The notes under the pieces are model-generated. The model made no database searches. It saw nothing but the letters and a program-made list of their open reading frames with translations, and was not told the DNA's origin. Below are positions 16,746 through 26,196 of a stretch of 64,000 bases of DNA, piece after piece. Origin of the DNA: Streptomyces sp. NBC_01314 (GTDB lineage Bacteria > Actinomycetota > Actinomycetes > Streptomycetales > Streptomycetaceae). The first letter of the stretch is position 1, and each line of letters begins with the position of its first letter. A program made the translations under genes and the position numbers. The stretch lies in the NCBI RefSeq assembly GCF_041435215.1, contig NZ_CP108394.1:6510001-6574000 (forward strand), given 5' to 3'.

Positions 16746-19013
16746 GTGCCCAGCATGATCTCGGAAGCGGGGAACCTGCCCGTCGCCTTCACCAGCTTCG
16801 TGGGCCGACGGCACCTCATCGCCGAGATCCGCCGTCTCCTCGGCCAGGCGCGACTGCTGACGCTCACCGGAATGGGCGGGGTGGGCAAGACGCGGCTGGC
16901 GCTGGAGGCGGCCGCCGAGTCGAGCAGGGCCTTCGCGGACGGCGTGTGGCTGGTCGATCTGGCTCCGGTGCTGGAGCCAGCGGCGGTGGCGGACGCGGCC
17001 GCAGCCGCGCTGGGGGTGCCTGACCTGGGCACCAGGCCCGTCCTGGAGCAGCTCGCGGCGTATCTGGCCGGGCGCAGGGCGCTGCTAGTGCTGGACAACT
17101 GCGAGCACCTGGTCGACGCGTGCGCCGAGCTGGCCGACACGCTGCTGGCGGCCGCTCCTGAGGTACGCGTTCTGGCGACGAGCCGACAGACGCTGGGCAT
17201 CGCGGGCGAGCACGTCCTGGTGGTGCCGCCGCTGTCGGTGCCGGACGAGGCGGTCCAACTTCTGCGGGACCGGGCCACCGCCGTCCGGCCGGAGTTCCGG
17301 ATCACGGATCTGAACCGGGCCGGGGCCTCCCGCCTCTGTGCCGACCTGGACGGACTGCCGCTGGCGATCGAGCTGGCCGCGTCCCGGCTGCGGACGCTCA
17401 CCGTCGATCAGGCGGTGGACCGGCTGGCGGACCGTTTCGCGCTGCTCACGAGTGGCAGCAGGATCGCGCGGCCTCGGCAGCGCACGCTGCGGGCTCTGGT
17501 CGACTGGAGCTACGAGCTGTGCGCCCCCGCCGAGCGGCTGCTGTGGAACCGGCTGTCGGTCTTCACCGGCGGGTTCACCCTGGACGCGGCGGAGGGCGTC
17601 TGCGTGGGGGAGGGCATCGACCGGCGCGAGGTGGTGGACCTCCTGGACCGGCTGGTCGGCCAGTCCGTCGTCCTGGCCACCGAGCAGGAGGGCCTGTCGC
17701 GCTACCGGTTGTTGGAGACCATCCGCCACTACGGCAGGCAGCGGCTCGCCGAGTCCGGCGAGGAGCAGCGGCTGTTGCGACGTCACCGCGACTTCTTCCT
17801 CGCCCTCGTCGAATGCGGCGCCGACAGCTGGTACGGCCCGGGCCAGGAGGACACCCTGGCCCGGCTGCGCGCCGACCACAGCAATCTGCTCGCGGCACTG
17901 GACCACGGCGGTGACCCGCAGGCCGAGCTGGCGCTGGCCGCGGCGCTGCGTTTCCACTGGTGCGCCGATGGATTCCTCGGTGAGGGGCGCCGCCGGCTCA
18001 GCCGGGCGCTCGATGCCGCACCCGAGCCCACCCCGGCCAAGGCCCGGGCGCTTCTGGCCGCCGCCTGGGTGGCGCTGCTACAGGGCGATCTCGCGACGGC
18101 TGACCGATGGCTGAACGAGGCAGGGGAGCTGGGCGACCAACTGGACGATCCGGCAGTACGAGCGAACGGCCAGGGCTTCCGCGGGACGCTGGCGCTGTTC
18201 CGGGGGCGTTTCGAGGAGGCCGTGCCCCTTCTCGAGGACGCGGTGGCCGCTCAGACGGCGCTGGGGCAGGAAGCAGCGACGGTCTTCTGGCTGTTCCAGC
18301 TCGCCAACACCCAGGCCCACATCGGTGACCCGCGCACGGCCGAGACCGCCAGGCAGGCGGTCGCCACCGCGCAGGCCTACGGTGAGCGTTGGACTCGCGC
18401 GTACGCGCTGTGGGTGCTGGGCCTTGACGCCTGGGTTCACGGCGACCAGGAGGCGGCCACGGGGCTGACCCGTGCCGGGCTGGCGATCCAGCAGGGCTTC
18501 AACGACCACGTCGGGGCCGCGCTGCTGCTGGAGCTGCTCGCCTGGATCAGCGCCGCCCGTGACGACCACGAGCGGGCAGGTCGGCTACTGGGCACCGTGC
18601 GTGCCCTGTGGCGGGACACCGGCACCACTCTCTCCGTGTTCGGCCCCGATCTTGCCGAGCACCACGCACGCTGCGAGGAAGCGGTCGCAAGGGCCCTGGG
18701 CCCGGCAGCGTATGCGAACGCCCTCACCGAGGGCAGCCGCCACGACGGCCCAGGCCGCGGCATCGCCTTCGCTCTGGGCACCGGCGCCGAACCGGTTGCC
18801 CAGACCACTGCCCCGAGCCCGCTGACCCGCCGGGAGCGTGAGGTGGCCGCACTGGTGGCCCAGGGCATGAGCAACCGGCAGATCGCCGCCGCGCTCGTGC
18901 TCTCCCCGCGCACGGTCGACGGCCACATCGAGAACATCCGGGCCAAGCTCGGCTTCACCTCACGTGCCCAGATCGCGAGCTGGTGGGCGAGGAACCAAGA
19001 ACCCACCCCGTAA
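16746..19013 (+). CDS. AfsR/LuxR-like ATP-binding transcriptional regulator
   Basis: A 755-residue STAND-type regulator. An NB-ARC-like ATPase begins at residue 18 (FVGRR), with Walker A GMGGVGKT at 42-49 and Walker B LLVLDNCEHL near 115-124. A winged-helix segment and helical TPR-like repeats fill the middle. The C-terminus is a LuxR-type helix-turn-helix (LTRREREVAALVAQGMSNRQ at about 697-716, then SPRTVDGHIENIRAKLG). GTG at 16746 and ATG at 16755 are both possible starts after AGGAGG. It lies just upstream of the ribosome-inactivating protein gene and could regulate it. Confidence 0.9.
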   Translation: MPSMISEAGNLPVAFTSFVGRRHLIAEIRRLLGQARLLTLTGMGGVGKTRLALEAAAESSRAFADGVWLVDLAPVLEPAAVADAAAAALGVPDLGTRPVLEQLAAYLAGRRALLVLDNCEHLVDACAELADTLLAAAPEVRVLATSRQTLGIAGEHVLVVPPLSVPDEAVQLLRDRATAVRPEFRITDLNRAGASRLCADLDGLPLAIELAASRLRTLTVDQAVDRLADRFALLTSGSRIARPRQRTLRALVDWSYELCAPAERLLWNRLSVFTGGFTLDAAEGVCVGEGIDRREVVDLLDRLVGQSVVLATEQEGLSRYRLLETIRHYGRQRLAESGEEQRLLRRHRDFFLALVECGADSWYGPGQEDTLARLRADHSNLLAALDHGGDPQAELALAAALRFHWCADGFLGEGRRRLSRALDAAPEPTPAKARALLAAAWVALLQGDLATADRWLNEAGELGDQLDDPAVRANGQGFRGTLALFRGRFEEAVPLLEDAVAAQTALGQEAATVFWLFQLANTQAHIGDPRTAETARQAVATAQAYGERWTRAYALWVLGLDAWVHGDQEAATGLTRAGLAIQQGFNDHVGAALLLELLAWISAARDDHERAGRLLGTVRALWRDTGTTLSVFGPDLAEHHARCEEAVARALGPAAYANALTEGSRHDGPGRGIAFALGTGAEPVAQTTAPSPLTRREREVAALVAQGMSNRQIAAALVLSPRTVDGHIENIRAKLGFTSRAQIASWWARNQEPTP

Positions 19014-19103
19014 GACCCAGGTAAAGAACCCCGTAAAAACGCCCATGGTCCGGGCCCACTCCCCCGTACCAAGCTTTGTGCCACGCCACATCACAGCGGG
19101 CGG

Positions 19104-19150
19104 AGTCCGGCACCCGGCACGCGGCAGCGCTGCGCGCCCGGTACCGGACT
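19104..19150. promoter_or_regulatory. Long GC-rich hairpin between the LuxR-type regulator and the RIP gene
   Basis: Outer arms AGTCCGG (19104-19110) and CCGGACT (19144-19150) pair perfectly. Inner CCGG pairs and a central GCAGC/GCTGC dyad (19124-19133) extend the stem. It could terminate transcription from the regulator or act as a leader structure for the downstream toxin-like gene. There is no U-tract. Confidence 0.4.
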
Positions 19151-19270
19151 GCGAGGGCCACCGGCCCGGTCCAGTGCCGCTGAGCCCGCCCCGATGTGGC
19201 AACCCGTCACGCCCTGCGAAGCGGGCAGCAGTGACCCGGCACATCGTGTACCAGGGAGAGCACAGAGACC

Positions 19271-20311
19271 ATGATCGAACAAGTCATCAACGAGGGCCCT
19301 GAGCAGGATCGAAGCAAGCACCGGACGGCCGCACCACCGAGCCGATCCAGCAGTCTTGCCCACCGAGCCCTCGCCAGGCCCCGAACCACTGTCCTCCTGG
19401 CCGCGCTCGTGCTGGCGCTGGTCGCCGCGCTCGTCGGCCCGATGGGGATGGTGCAGACCGCACAGGCCGCCCAAGCCCCTCCCAGGTTCCGTATCGGAAC
19501 CGACCACGGCTACGAGTACGTGAACTTCATCAACACCATCCGCGCACGCATCAACGACGGTGGCCGCACCGTGGTGGACGGTGCCGGGAACTCCTTCCAG
19601 GTGAACCACACCAACACCACCCTGCTTCCCGGCCCGAGCTATCCCAGCAACCGCAACGCCCACGACGCGTACTTGCAGGTGGACATCCAGATGTGGGGCA
19701 GCTCGAACTTCGTGCGCCTGCAGTTGCAGCGGGCAGACCTGTACGTCATCGGCTGGTGGGACCGCGAAAACGTCTACCACTACCTGGGCAACCGCACGGT
19801 CCCGCAGGCCGAGCGTGAGCGGGAGGAAAACGGCAACATGCGCAACGCCGACAGTGTCCGCCGTGCCCCGTTCGAAGAGAACTACGTCAGCATGGAGACC
19901 AGGGCCAATGAGCGCCGCGCGAACATGGCGATCAGCCGCGACAGCATCAGTTCTGCTGCCTGGTATCTCTTCGATGCCAACAACGATCAGAACATGGCGC
20001 GGGGAGTGCTGAGGATGACTCAGTTCATTTCGGAACCCGCCCGGCTGCGTCCCCTGCGGGACAACATCGCCGCCGTCATAGGCGCGGACGCCGTCCACTT
20101 CATACCTCCGCAGTTGGCAGCGCAGGAGAACAACTGGGCCAAGCTGAGCGGTCGCTTCAACTGGCTTCTCGGCTTTCCCCAGGGCCACCGCGACCCGCAG
20201 CCCCTCACTGCCTACCGACGGGGCACCTTCGGTGACGCCGTGGCGATCGTCCTCTTCACGGCGGCCCAGTACGCGCAGTATGTCCTCGCGACTTCCAAGG
20301 GTCGCAACTGA
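19271..20311 (+). CDS. Ribosome-inactivating protein (ricin A-chain-like rRNA N-glycosidase), membrane-targeted or secreted
   Basis: A 346-residue protein. Residues 39-66 form a signal or membrane anchor (TVLLAALVLALVAALVG, then AQAAQA). The mature part matches the RIP fold in order. YEYVNFINTIRARI resembles the ricin N-terminus. Y158 (DLYVIGWW) matches ricin Tyr80, and Y205 (ENYVSM) matches Tyr123. E255 and R258 in FISEPARLR match catalytic Glu177 and Arg180, and W289 (NNWAKLS) matches Trp211. Members remove one adenine from the sarcin-ricin loop of 23S/28S rRNA. All five active-site positions are present, so activity is plausible. The export signal implies it acts on other organisms. A secreted LamG protein follows in the same direction after 219 bp. 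Confidence 0.88.
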   Translation: MIEQVINEGPEQDRSKHRTAAPPSRSSSLAHRALARPRTTVLLAALVLALVAALVGPMGMVQTAQAAQAPPRFRIGTDHGYEYVNFINTIRARINDGGRTVVDGAGNSFQVNHTNTTLLPGPSYPSNRNAHDAYLQVDIQMWGSSNFVRLQLQRADLYVIGWWDRENVYHYLGNRTVPQAEREREENGNMRNADSVRRAPFEENYVSMETRANERRANMAISRDSISSAAWYLFDANNDQNMARGVLRMTQFISEPARLRPLRDNIAAVIGADAVHFIPPQLAAQENNWAKLSGRFNWLLGFPQGHRDPQPLTAYRRGTFGDAVAIVLFTAAQYAQYVLATSKGRN

Positions 20312-20530
20312 CTTTCCCCGCTCCGGCTCCGGCGTAAGGCGCTTCCTCAAGGCGCTTGCGCGGGAGCCGAGGCCGACAGACCTCGACTGCCGTCCTGTCC
20401 GGGCACGGCACAGGCGGCTGTCCAACGGCACTTCCATCCCTGTCCTCTGCGGGCCCGTGCGGGCGGCGTGAACGCCGAGCACCGAGGCCGTCGACGTGGA
20501 CAGCTACGTAAAGCTCTGAAAGGTAAGACG

Positions 20531-22261
20531 ATGCGAAGAAGGAATTCGAGCAGCGCGGTGAGCACCGCCCCTGGGCCGACCCCGGCACGACGGCGGATCT
20601 CCGCCGGTCTCCTCGCCGCCCTCTCCCTGGTGGCGGTCGCCGGTGCGGCGCTGACGACCGCCGCACCCGCGCAGGCCGAGATCTCCAACGGGCTGATATT
20701 GCGGTACAAGCTGGACGAGACCTCCGGCACGGTCGCCCATGACTCCTCGGGCAACGGCCGCGACGGAACGGTCAACGGCACCGCCGACTGGAAGGGCGCG
20801 GAGGGGTTGGACTTCAACGGCTCCAACACCTACGTCAAGATGCCCGACAACGTCATGGCCGGGCTCAACTCGATCACTGTCGCGTTCGACGTGTGGATCG
20901 ACCCGACCATGGGTAAGCCGTACTTCCTGTACGGGCTCGGCAACACCAGCGGCACCAGCGGCAACGGCTACCTGTTCACCACCGGGAACACCTTCCGGAC
21001 GTCGGTCTCGATGACCGACTACACCGCCAAGCAGGACATCCAGCCGTCGGGCAGCCCTTACCAGCTCGACCGCGGCATGTGGAAGCACGTGACGTACACC
21101 CAGACCGGCGACACCGGCATCATGTACGAGAACGGCGTGGAGAAGGCCCGCAACACCGACGTCACAATCACCCCCGGCGCGATCGGCGGCGGGACGACGA
21201 CCGCGAACTACCTCGGCCGGTCGCTGTACGCCGACGACAAGTACTTCGACGGCCGGATGCGGGACTTCCGCGTCTACAACCGGGCGCTGTCCTCCTCCGA
21301 AGTACAGACCACAGCCACCGAAACCGAGGAGGAGTGGGAGCAGGTGCAGGCCCTGGCCTCCGCCAACGGCGCGCTCGATGTGTTCCAGGACCCCCAGATC
21401 GGCCCCGTCATCATCTTCCCCTCCGACTACACCGGCGACATCGACAACCTGCAGGCCCCCACCAACTGGACCGACAAGTACGGACAGACCCCCACCTCCT
21501 GGCCCACCCCGACAACCGAGCTGAGCCCGCAGTTCACGGTCGGCCAGATCGCCACCGTCGAGGACGCGGTCGCCACCCAGGTGCAGCCGCAGGACGGCAG
21601 CACCAACTACCGGCTCAACATCGTCTACGACGGGATGCGCGACCGGGTGGTGGCGCGCACCGACGCTCCGGCATCCGTCACCGACTCACTGGTCACCCAG
21701 TACCCGGACCGGCTGGTGATCGAGAGCGACGCCGCGGCGCCGGGCAAGTGCGCGCCGCACCAGACCACGATGGCCGGCTCGCTGGCCACCGACGCGGTGC
21801 CGGCGAGCGGTGTCGACGATGTCACGACGCAACTGCAGTGGCAGCAGGTCCAGGCCCTGGCCGACTACAACTGTGCGCTCACCGCGTTCGACGACCCGAG
21901 CGTCGGCCCGGTGATCACCTTCCCCAAGGACTACACCGGCGACGTCAACGACCTGCAGAAGCCGCCCGGCTGGACCAACCAGTACGGGCAGGTCCCGGCC
22001 AGCTGGCCCACCCCCACCACCGCCAAGAGCCCCCAGTTCACGCTCACCCAGATCCAGAACATCCAGACCGCGGCCGTCAACCAGATCGCGGGCGCAGGCG
22101 ACGACACCACCAACTACGGTGTGGAGGTCCACTACGACGGGATGAGCGACCGGGTCGTGGTCGAGACCGACGCCCCCTCGTCGGTCACGGCCTCGCTGCT
22201 GACCGCCTACCCGAACCAGGTCGTGATCAGGTCGGCATCGACACCGACCTTCACCGACTAG
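20531..22261 (+). CDS. Secreted LamG (concanavalin A-like) protein with duplicated C-terminal domain
   Basis: A 576-residue exported protein. The signal peptide is at residues 1-50 (basic MRRRNSS, hydrophobic LLAALSLVAVAGAAL, then AQA). A LamG/jellyroll domain spans about 55-260 (LRYKLDETSGTVAHDSSGNG, then YLGRSLYADDKYFDGRMRDF). Two related domains of about 125-145 residues follow, at roughly 268-395 and 432-576. Each runs WEQVQALA / WQQVQALA, then GPVI.FP.DYTGD..NLQ.P, SWPTPTT, TNY and YDGM.DRVV. These units faintly resemble protease propeptide-like modules, but no enzyme domain is attached. LamG domains usually bind sugars, so it may be a cell-surface binding partner of the preceding RIP. 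ATG at 20531 follows GAAAGG. Confidence 0.8.
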   Translation: MRRRNSSSAVSTAPGPTPARRRISAGLLAALSLVAVAGAALTTAAPAQAEISNGLILRYKLDETSGTVAHDSSGNGRDGTVNGTADWKGAEGLDFNGSNTYVKMPDNVMAGLNSITVAFDVWIDPTMGKPYFLYGLGNTSGTSGNGYLFTTGNTFRTSVSMTDYTAKQDIQPSGSPYQLDRGMWKHVTYTQTGDTGIMYENGVEKARNTDVTITPGAIGGGTTTANYLGRSLYADDKYFDGRMRDFRVYNRALSSSEVQTTATETEEEWEQVQALASANGALDVFQDPQIGPVIIFPSDYTGDIDNLQAPTNWTDKYGQTPTSWPTPTTELSPQFTVGQIATVEDAVATQVQPQDGSTNYRLNIVYDGMRDRVVARTDAPASVTDSLVTQYPDRLVIESDAAAPGKCAPHQTTMAGSLATDAVPASGVDDVTTQLQWQQVQALADYNCALTAFDDPSVGPVITFPKDYTGDVNDLQKPPGWTNQYGQVPASWPTPTTAKSPQFTLTQIQNIQTAAVNQIAGAGDDTTNYGVEVHYDGMSDRVVVETDAPSSVTASLLTAYPNQVVIRSASTPTFTD

Positions 22262-22300
22262 TGAACCGCGCCGAAAAACGCGAGTCCGGGTCCCGCTGGG

Positions 22301-22315
22301 CTCAGGTCCCCTGAG
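22301..22315. terminator. Possible hairpin terminator between convergent genes
   Basis: CTCAGG (22301-22306) and CCTGAG (22310-22315) form a perfect 6-bp stem with a 3-nt loop, between the stops of the convergent LamG and SpoIIE genes. There is no T-tract, as is common in Streptomyces, so the call rests on position and symmetry only. Confidence 0.4.
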
Positions 22316-22443
22316 TCCGGGCCCACGCCCGCTCGAAGAGCACCGGTACCGGCACCATCGGCACAACCGCCGTATGGCCGTGGCCCGGTGCTCCTTCGCG
22401 TGTGGCAGAGCAGCCGGGACTCGCTCATCGTCAGTGCGCGCCT

Positions 22444-24882
22444 CTACGGGCTCACGGGGAGGGTCTGTTCCGACCAGATGGTCTTTCCCTCGGTGGTTTG
22501 CCGGGTGCCCCAGGTGGCTGTGAGCTGGGCGACCAGGAGGAGGCCGCGGCCGCCTTCGTCGAAGGTGCGGGCGCGGCGCATGTGGGGGGCGGTGCCGCTG
22601 GCGTCGGAGACTTCGCAGATGAGGTTCCGGTCGTGGATCAGACGTAGCCGTATGGGTGGGGCGCCGTACCGGATGGCGTTGGTGACGAGTTCGCTGACGA
22701 CCAGTTCGGTGACGAAGCAGGCGTCGTCCAGTCCCCAGGCCTCCAGCTGAGCGATGGCCCCCTTGCGGGCCTGGGCGACGGCGGCCGGGTCCGCAGGTAT
22801 TTCCCAGGTGGCCACACAGTCGCTGTCCAGTGCTTTGGTGCGGGCGAGGAGCAGGGCGACATCATCGGAGGGACGGTCGGGAAGAAGGGCGACCAGAACA
22901 GCGGCGCACAGGTTGTCCAGGGATGAGGACGGCTGCGCCAGAGCCTGACAGAGGAGGGAAGTGCTGACGTCGATGTCCTGCTTGCGGGACTCGATCAGCC
23001 CGTCGGAGTAGAGGGCGAGGAGGCTGCCCTCGGGCAGTTCGATGTCGGTCGATTCGAAGGGGAGCCCGCCCAGTCCCAGTGGGGGGCCGATCGGGAGGTC
23101 GAGCAGGGTCGCGGTGCCGTCGGGGGTGACCAGGACGGGTGCCGGGTGTCCGGCGAGGGCGATCGTGCAGTGGCGGGACACCGGGTCGTACACGGCGTAC
23201 AGACAGGTCGCGCCGACATCCCCGGTGGTCTCCGCCCCTGGGTCCGGCTGTGGGGCGTCTTTCTCCGCGGTGGACAGGCGGGCGACGACGTCGTCGAGGT
23301 GGGTGAGCAGTTCGTCGGGGGGCAGGTCGATGTCGGCGAGGGTGAGCACGGCGGTACGCAGTCGGCCCATGGTGGCGGAGGCGTGGATGCCGTGGCCGAC
23401 GACATCGCCCACGACCAGTGCGACTCTGGCGCCGGACAGCGGGATGATGTCGAACCAGTCTCCGCCCACCCCGGCCCGGGCGCCGGCCGGCAGATAGCGG
23501 GAGGCGACCTCCACGGCGGCCTGCGCCGGCAGGCCCTGAGGCAGCAGGCTGCGCTGCAGGGCGACCGCGGTGGCGCGTTGGCGGGTGTAGCGGCGGGCGT
23601 TGTCGATGCAGACGGCCGCTCTGGCGGCCAGCTCCTCGGCCAGCAGCAGGTCGTCCTCGCGGAACACCTCGGGGTGCTGGTGGCGGATGAAGACGACGAC
23701 GCCCAGGGTCGCGCCGCGGGCGGTCAGGGGCACCGTCATCACCGAGTGCATGCCGAAGTCGCGGACCCGGGCGGCCCGGCCCCGATCACGTGTCGTCCAT
23801 TCGGTGATCGCGGGGTCGCTCGCCTCGTGCAGGAGGGCGCGTCCCGACCGGAGGCTCTCGACCGGCGGGGAGCCCTCCGGGTAGCTGTCCACCTGGCCCG
23901 GGGCGACGACCGCCTCGGGGGTTCCCGGGTTCACGGACCGGTGCGCGACACGCATCAGGAGGACGGGGCCGGGCGGCGTGCCCGTTCCCGGCGGCGGTTC
24001 ATATGTGCCGTCGAGGGAGGGGAGCAGGTCGACGCTGACGAAGTCGGCGAATTCCGGGACGGCCACGTCGGCCAGTTCCTGAGCCGTCCGTGTCACGTCC
24101 AGGGTGCTGCCGATACGCCTACTGGCCTCCGCGAGCAGCATGAGCCGCTTTCGGGCCCAGTGCTGCTCGGACATGTCGTGCATGGCCACACCTACACCCT
24201 GGACGCGACCGCCTTCGTCCTTGAGCGGGGTGAGGACAACGGACCATGCATGCTCGCGGCCCTCGCTGGGGGTACTCCCGAAGATCTCCAGGGTCTGCGG
24301 CTCACCTGTCTCCAGTGCCCGCAGCATGGACCGCTCCATCCTGTCCATCGACGGATGGTCCGCGATCTCCGAAGCCCGCAGCCCGCGCACGTCGTCATCA
24401 GTGAGGGCCACGTCACGGTGGGTGGCCTTGTTGGCCAGGCGCATGCGCAACCCGGTGTCGTACACCGCCATGTGGCAGCCTGCGACTTGCTCATGGTCCC
24501 AGATCATGAGTGTGCTGTCGTCGGGCCGGGGTCGCAGCCCTCTAAGCGCGGAAACCAGGAACCATTCGCGCTGCCCGTCGGCCAGCGCTCTTCTGTGTGC
24601 CAGGACCTTGGCCTCCAGGCGGTGGCCGTCGCGGTGCCGGAGGGCGATCCGCCCGTTCCACCTGGGCAGCTGTGTGAGGGAGCGCAGCACCGGTTCGTTG
24701 ATCTCCTCGGCCAGCAGACCAGCCGCGGGTTGTCCCACGATCTGCGTGGGCGAGTACCCCAGCAATCTCTCGGCCCCCGCATTCCACCCGGTCACGAGGC
24801 CGTGTCCGTCGACGGTGACGTTTGCACTGAGCGTCTCGTCGACGACGTAGGCGGACGCCCCTGGCACCTCGTCGGTGGCCAT
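22444..24882 (-). CDS. PAS-GAF-SpoIIE phosphatase with C-terminal anti-sigma-like HATPase domain
   Basis: An 812-residue signalling protein. A PAS domain (residues ~8-115, VDGHGLVTGWNAGAERLLGY) is followed by a second PAS-like segment (~130-245). A GAF domain lies at ~260-425 (VTVPLTARGATLGVVVF). A PP2C/SpoIIE serine phosphatase lies at ~440-660 (GGDWFDIIPL, VVGDVVGHG, LALYSDGLIE). A RsbW-like kinase fold (~680-810: VVSELVTNAIRYG, DEGGRGLLLV) ends the protein. Streptomyces has many such proteins, which adjust anti-anti-sigma phosphorylation. No partner gene lies beside it, so its target sigma factor is unknown. Confidence 0.9.
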   Translation of the reverse strand: MATDEVPGASAYVVDETLSANVTVDGHGLVTGWNAGAERLLGYSPTQIVGQPAAGLLAEEINEPVLRSLTQLPRWNGRIALRHRDGHRLEAKVLAHRRALADGQREWFLVSALRGLRPRPDDSTLMIWDHEQVAGCHMAVYDTGLRMRLANKATHRDVALTDDDVRGLRASEIADHPSMDRMERSMLRALETGEPQTLEIFGSTPSEGREHAWSVVLTPLKDEGGRVQGVGVAMHDMSEQHWARKRLMLLAEASRRIGSTLDVTRTAQELADVAVPEFADFVSVDLLPSLDGTYEPPPGTGTPPGPVLLMRVAHRSVNPGTPEAVVAPGQVDSYPEGSPPVESLRSGRALLHEASDPAITEWTTRDRGRAARVRDFGMHSVMTVPLTARGATLGVVVFIRHQHPEVFREDDLLLAEELAARAAVCIDNARRYTRQRATAVALQRSLLPQGLPAQAAVEVASRYLPAGARAGVGGDWFDIIPLSGARVALVVGDVVGHGIHASATMGRLRTAVLTLADIDLPPDELLTHLDDVVARLSTAEKDAPQPDPGAETTGDVGATCLYAVYDPVSRHCTIALAGHPAPVLVTPDGTATLLDLPIGPPLGLGGLPFESTDIELPEGSLLALYSDGLIESRKQDIDVSTSLLCQALAQPSSSLDNLCAAVLVALLPDRPSDDVALLLARTKALDSDCVATWEIPADPAAVAQARKGAIAQLEAWGLDDACFVTELVVSELVTNAIRYGAPPIRLRLIHDRNLICEVSDASGTAPHMRRARTFDEGGRGLLLVAQLTATWGTRQTTEGKTIWSEQTLPVSP

Positions 24883-25100
24883 GCGGCCCTCCCTCGCTGC
24901 TCAGCTCGCTCGCGCGGAGATCATCGCCGTTTTCCGGCACGTGACTCGGGACTGGCGCGGCATATTTCTCTATTATCCCGCTTGTGTGGTCAGGCGACCG
25001 GGGCAGCCGTCAGCGGCGGTGAGGTGGTAGCGGTTGAGCAGGTGGGCCATGGTCGCCCGTTCTCCGCGACCGCCGCCCCCCACATGCGAGACTGGCACGC

Positions 25101-26153
25101 ATGACGACCGGCGTGGAGGGCTCGCGGATCCCCAGGAGGGGCAAGGGCTCCGGTCGACTGCCGACGATGCAGGACATCGCCGCCCATCTCGGTGTGTCTC
25201 GTCAGCTTGTCTCGCTGGTGATGAGAGGTGTACCGGGGCCGAGCGCGGAGTCGAGGGAGCGGATCCTCGCCGCCGCGGGTGAGCTCGGGTACCGGCCGAA
25301 CGCCTCCGCGCGCCTGCTGCGACAGAATCGCACCCGTCTGATCGGGATGATGTTCGAGATGCGCAACCCCTTCCAGGTGCGCTTCGTGGAGAGACTCTTC
25401 GTTCGGGCGGCGGAGAAGGGATTCGGGTTGGTGCTCGGCCCCTTGACGGTCGAGAGGTCCACGGATGCCGTCGTCGCCGAGCTGATGGAGGAGCGCGTCG
25501 AAGCCCTGGTCGCGTTCAACCCCGACCCAGGATCGGCCGCGCTCGCCGAGGCGTGCGATCTCGTTCCTGTCGTCTGGCTGGGCGACTGGGTGCAGACGCC
25601 CGAGGTCGACAACGTCCACGTCGACGAGGTCGAGGGGCTTCGTCTCGCGATCGAGCACATGGTCGGCCTGGGGCACCGTGACATCGTCTACGTCGGCGGG
25701 CTCGGCGGGCGCGTGGGGCGGGACCGTGCCGACGCCTATCGCGCCGCGATGGCCACGTTCGGGTTGTCCGATCAGGCCGAGGTGCTGTCCAGCGACTTCT
25801 GGGAAGAGGGCGGCGCCGTGGCCGCGAGGGAGATCGTCGCGCGTACTCGGCGCCCGACGGCCGTGGTGTGCTGCGGGGATCAGTGCGCGGCGGGCGTGAT
25901 GGCGGTGTTCGCACGGTCGGGGATCCGGGTACCTGAGGACGTCTCCGTCGTCGGATTCGACGACAGCTACCTCTCGTCGTTGTCGTATCACCGGTTGACG
26001 TCGGTGCGGCAGGACGTCGAGGCAACGGTCGAGGCGACGTTGGGATCGGTACTCGAGCGGCTTGACGGAGACGACGGCCCGCGCCGTGCCGTCGCCACGG
26101 CGACGACACTCGTGGTGCGCGAGTCGACGGGGTCGGCGCAGACCGGGGCGTGA
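25101..26153 (+). CDS. LacI family transcriptional regulator
   Basis: A 350-residue repressor-type protein. The LacI helix-turn-helix is at residues 16-72 (TMQDIAAHLGVSRQLVSLVM, then GYRPNASARLLR). The periplasmic-binding-protein-like effector domain follows (LIGMMFEMRNPF, VVCCGDQCAAGVM, VVGFDDSYLSSL). It lies next to the MFS transporter gene (convergent) and the sugar operon beyond it, whose divergent promoter carries two LacI-type palindromes; it is the obvious regulator. The effector is likely the transported sugar or a derivative. Confidence 0.9.
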   Translation: MTTGVEGSRIPRRGKGSGRLPTMQDIAAHLGVSRQLVSLVMRGVPGPSAESRERILAAAGELGYRPNASARLLRQNRTRLIGMMFEMRNPFQVRFVERLFVRAAEKGFGLVLGPLTVERSTDAVVAELMEERVEALVAFNPDPGSAALAEACDLVPVVWLGDWVQTPEVDNVHVDEVEGLRLAIEHMVGLGHRDIVYVGGLGGRVGRDRADAYRAAMATFGLSDQAEVLSSDFWEEGGAVAAREIVARTRRPTAVVCCGDQCAAGVMAVFARSGIRVPEDVSVVGFDDSYLSSLSYHRLTSVRQDVEATVEATLGSVLERLDGDDGPRRAVATATTLVVRESTGSAQTGA

Positions 26154-26196
26154 CGGGTTCCTGCTGTCCCGCCCCGGTTCCGTAGGCCGCGAGAGC

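Noticed and set aside
23146..25104. 652-residue plus-strand frame opposite the SpoIIE phosphatase
   Set aside because: Antisense shadow; all PAS, GAF, phosphatase and kinase motifs are on the minus strand.
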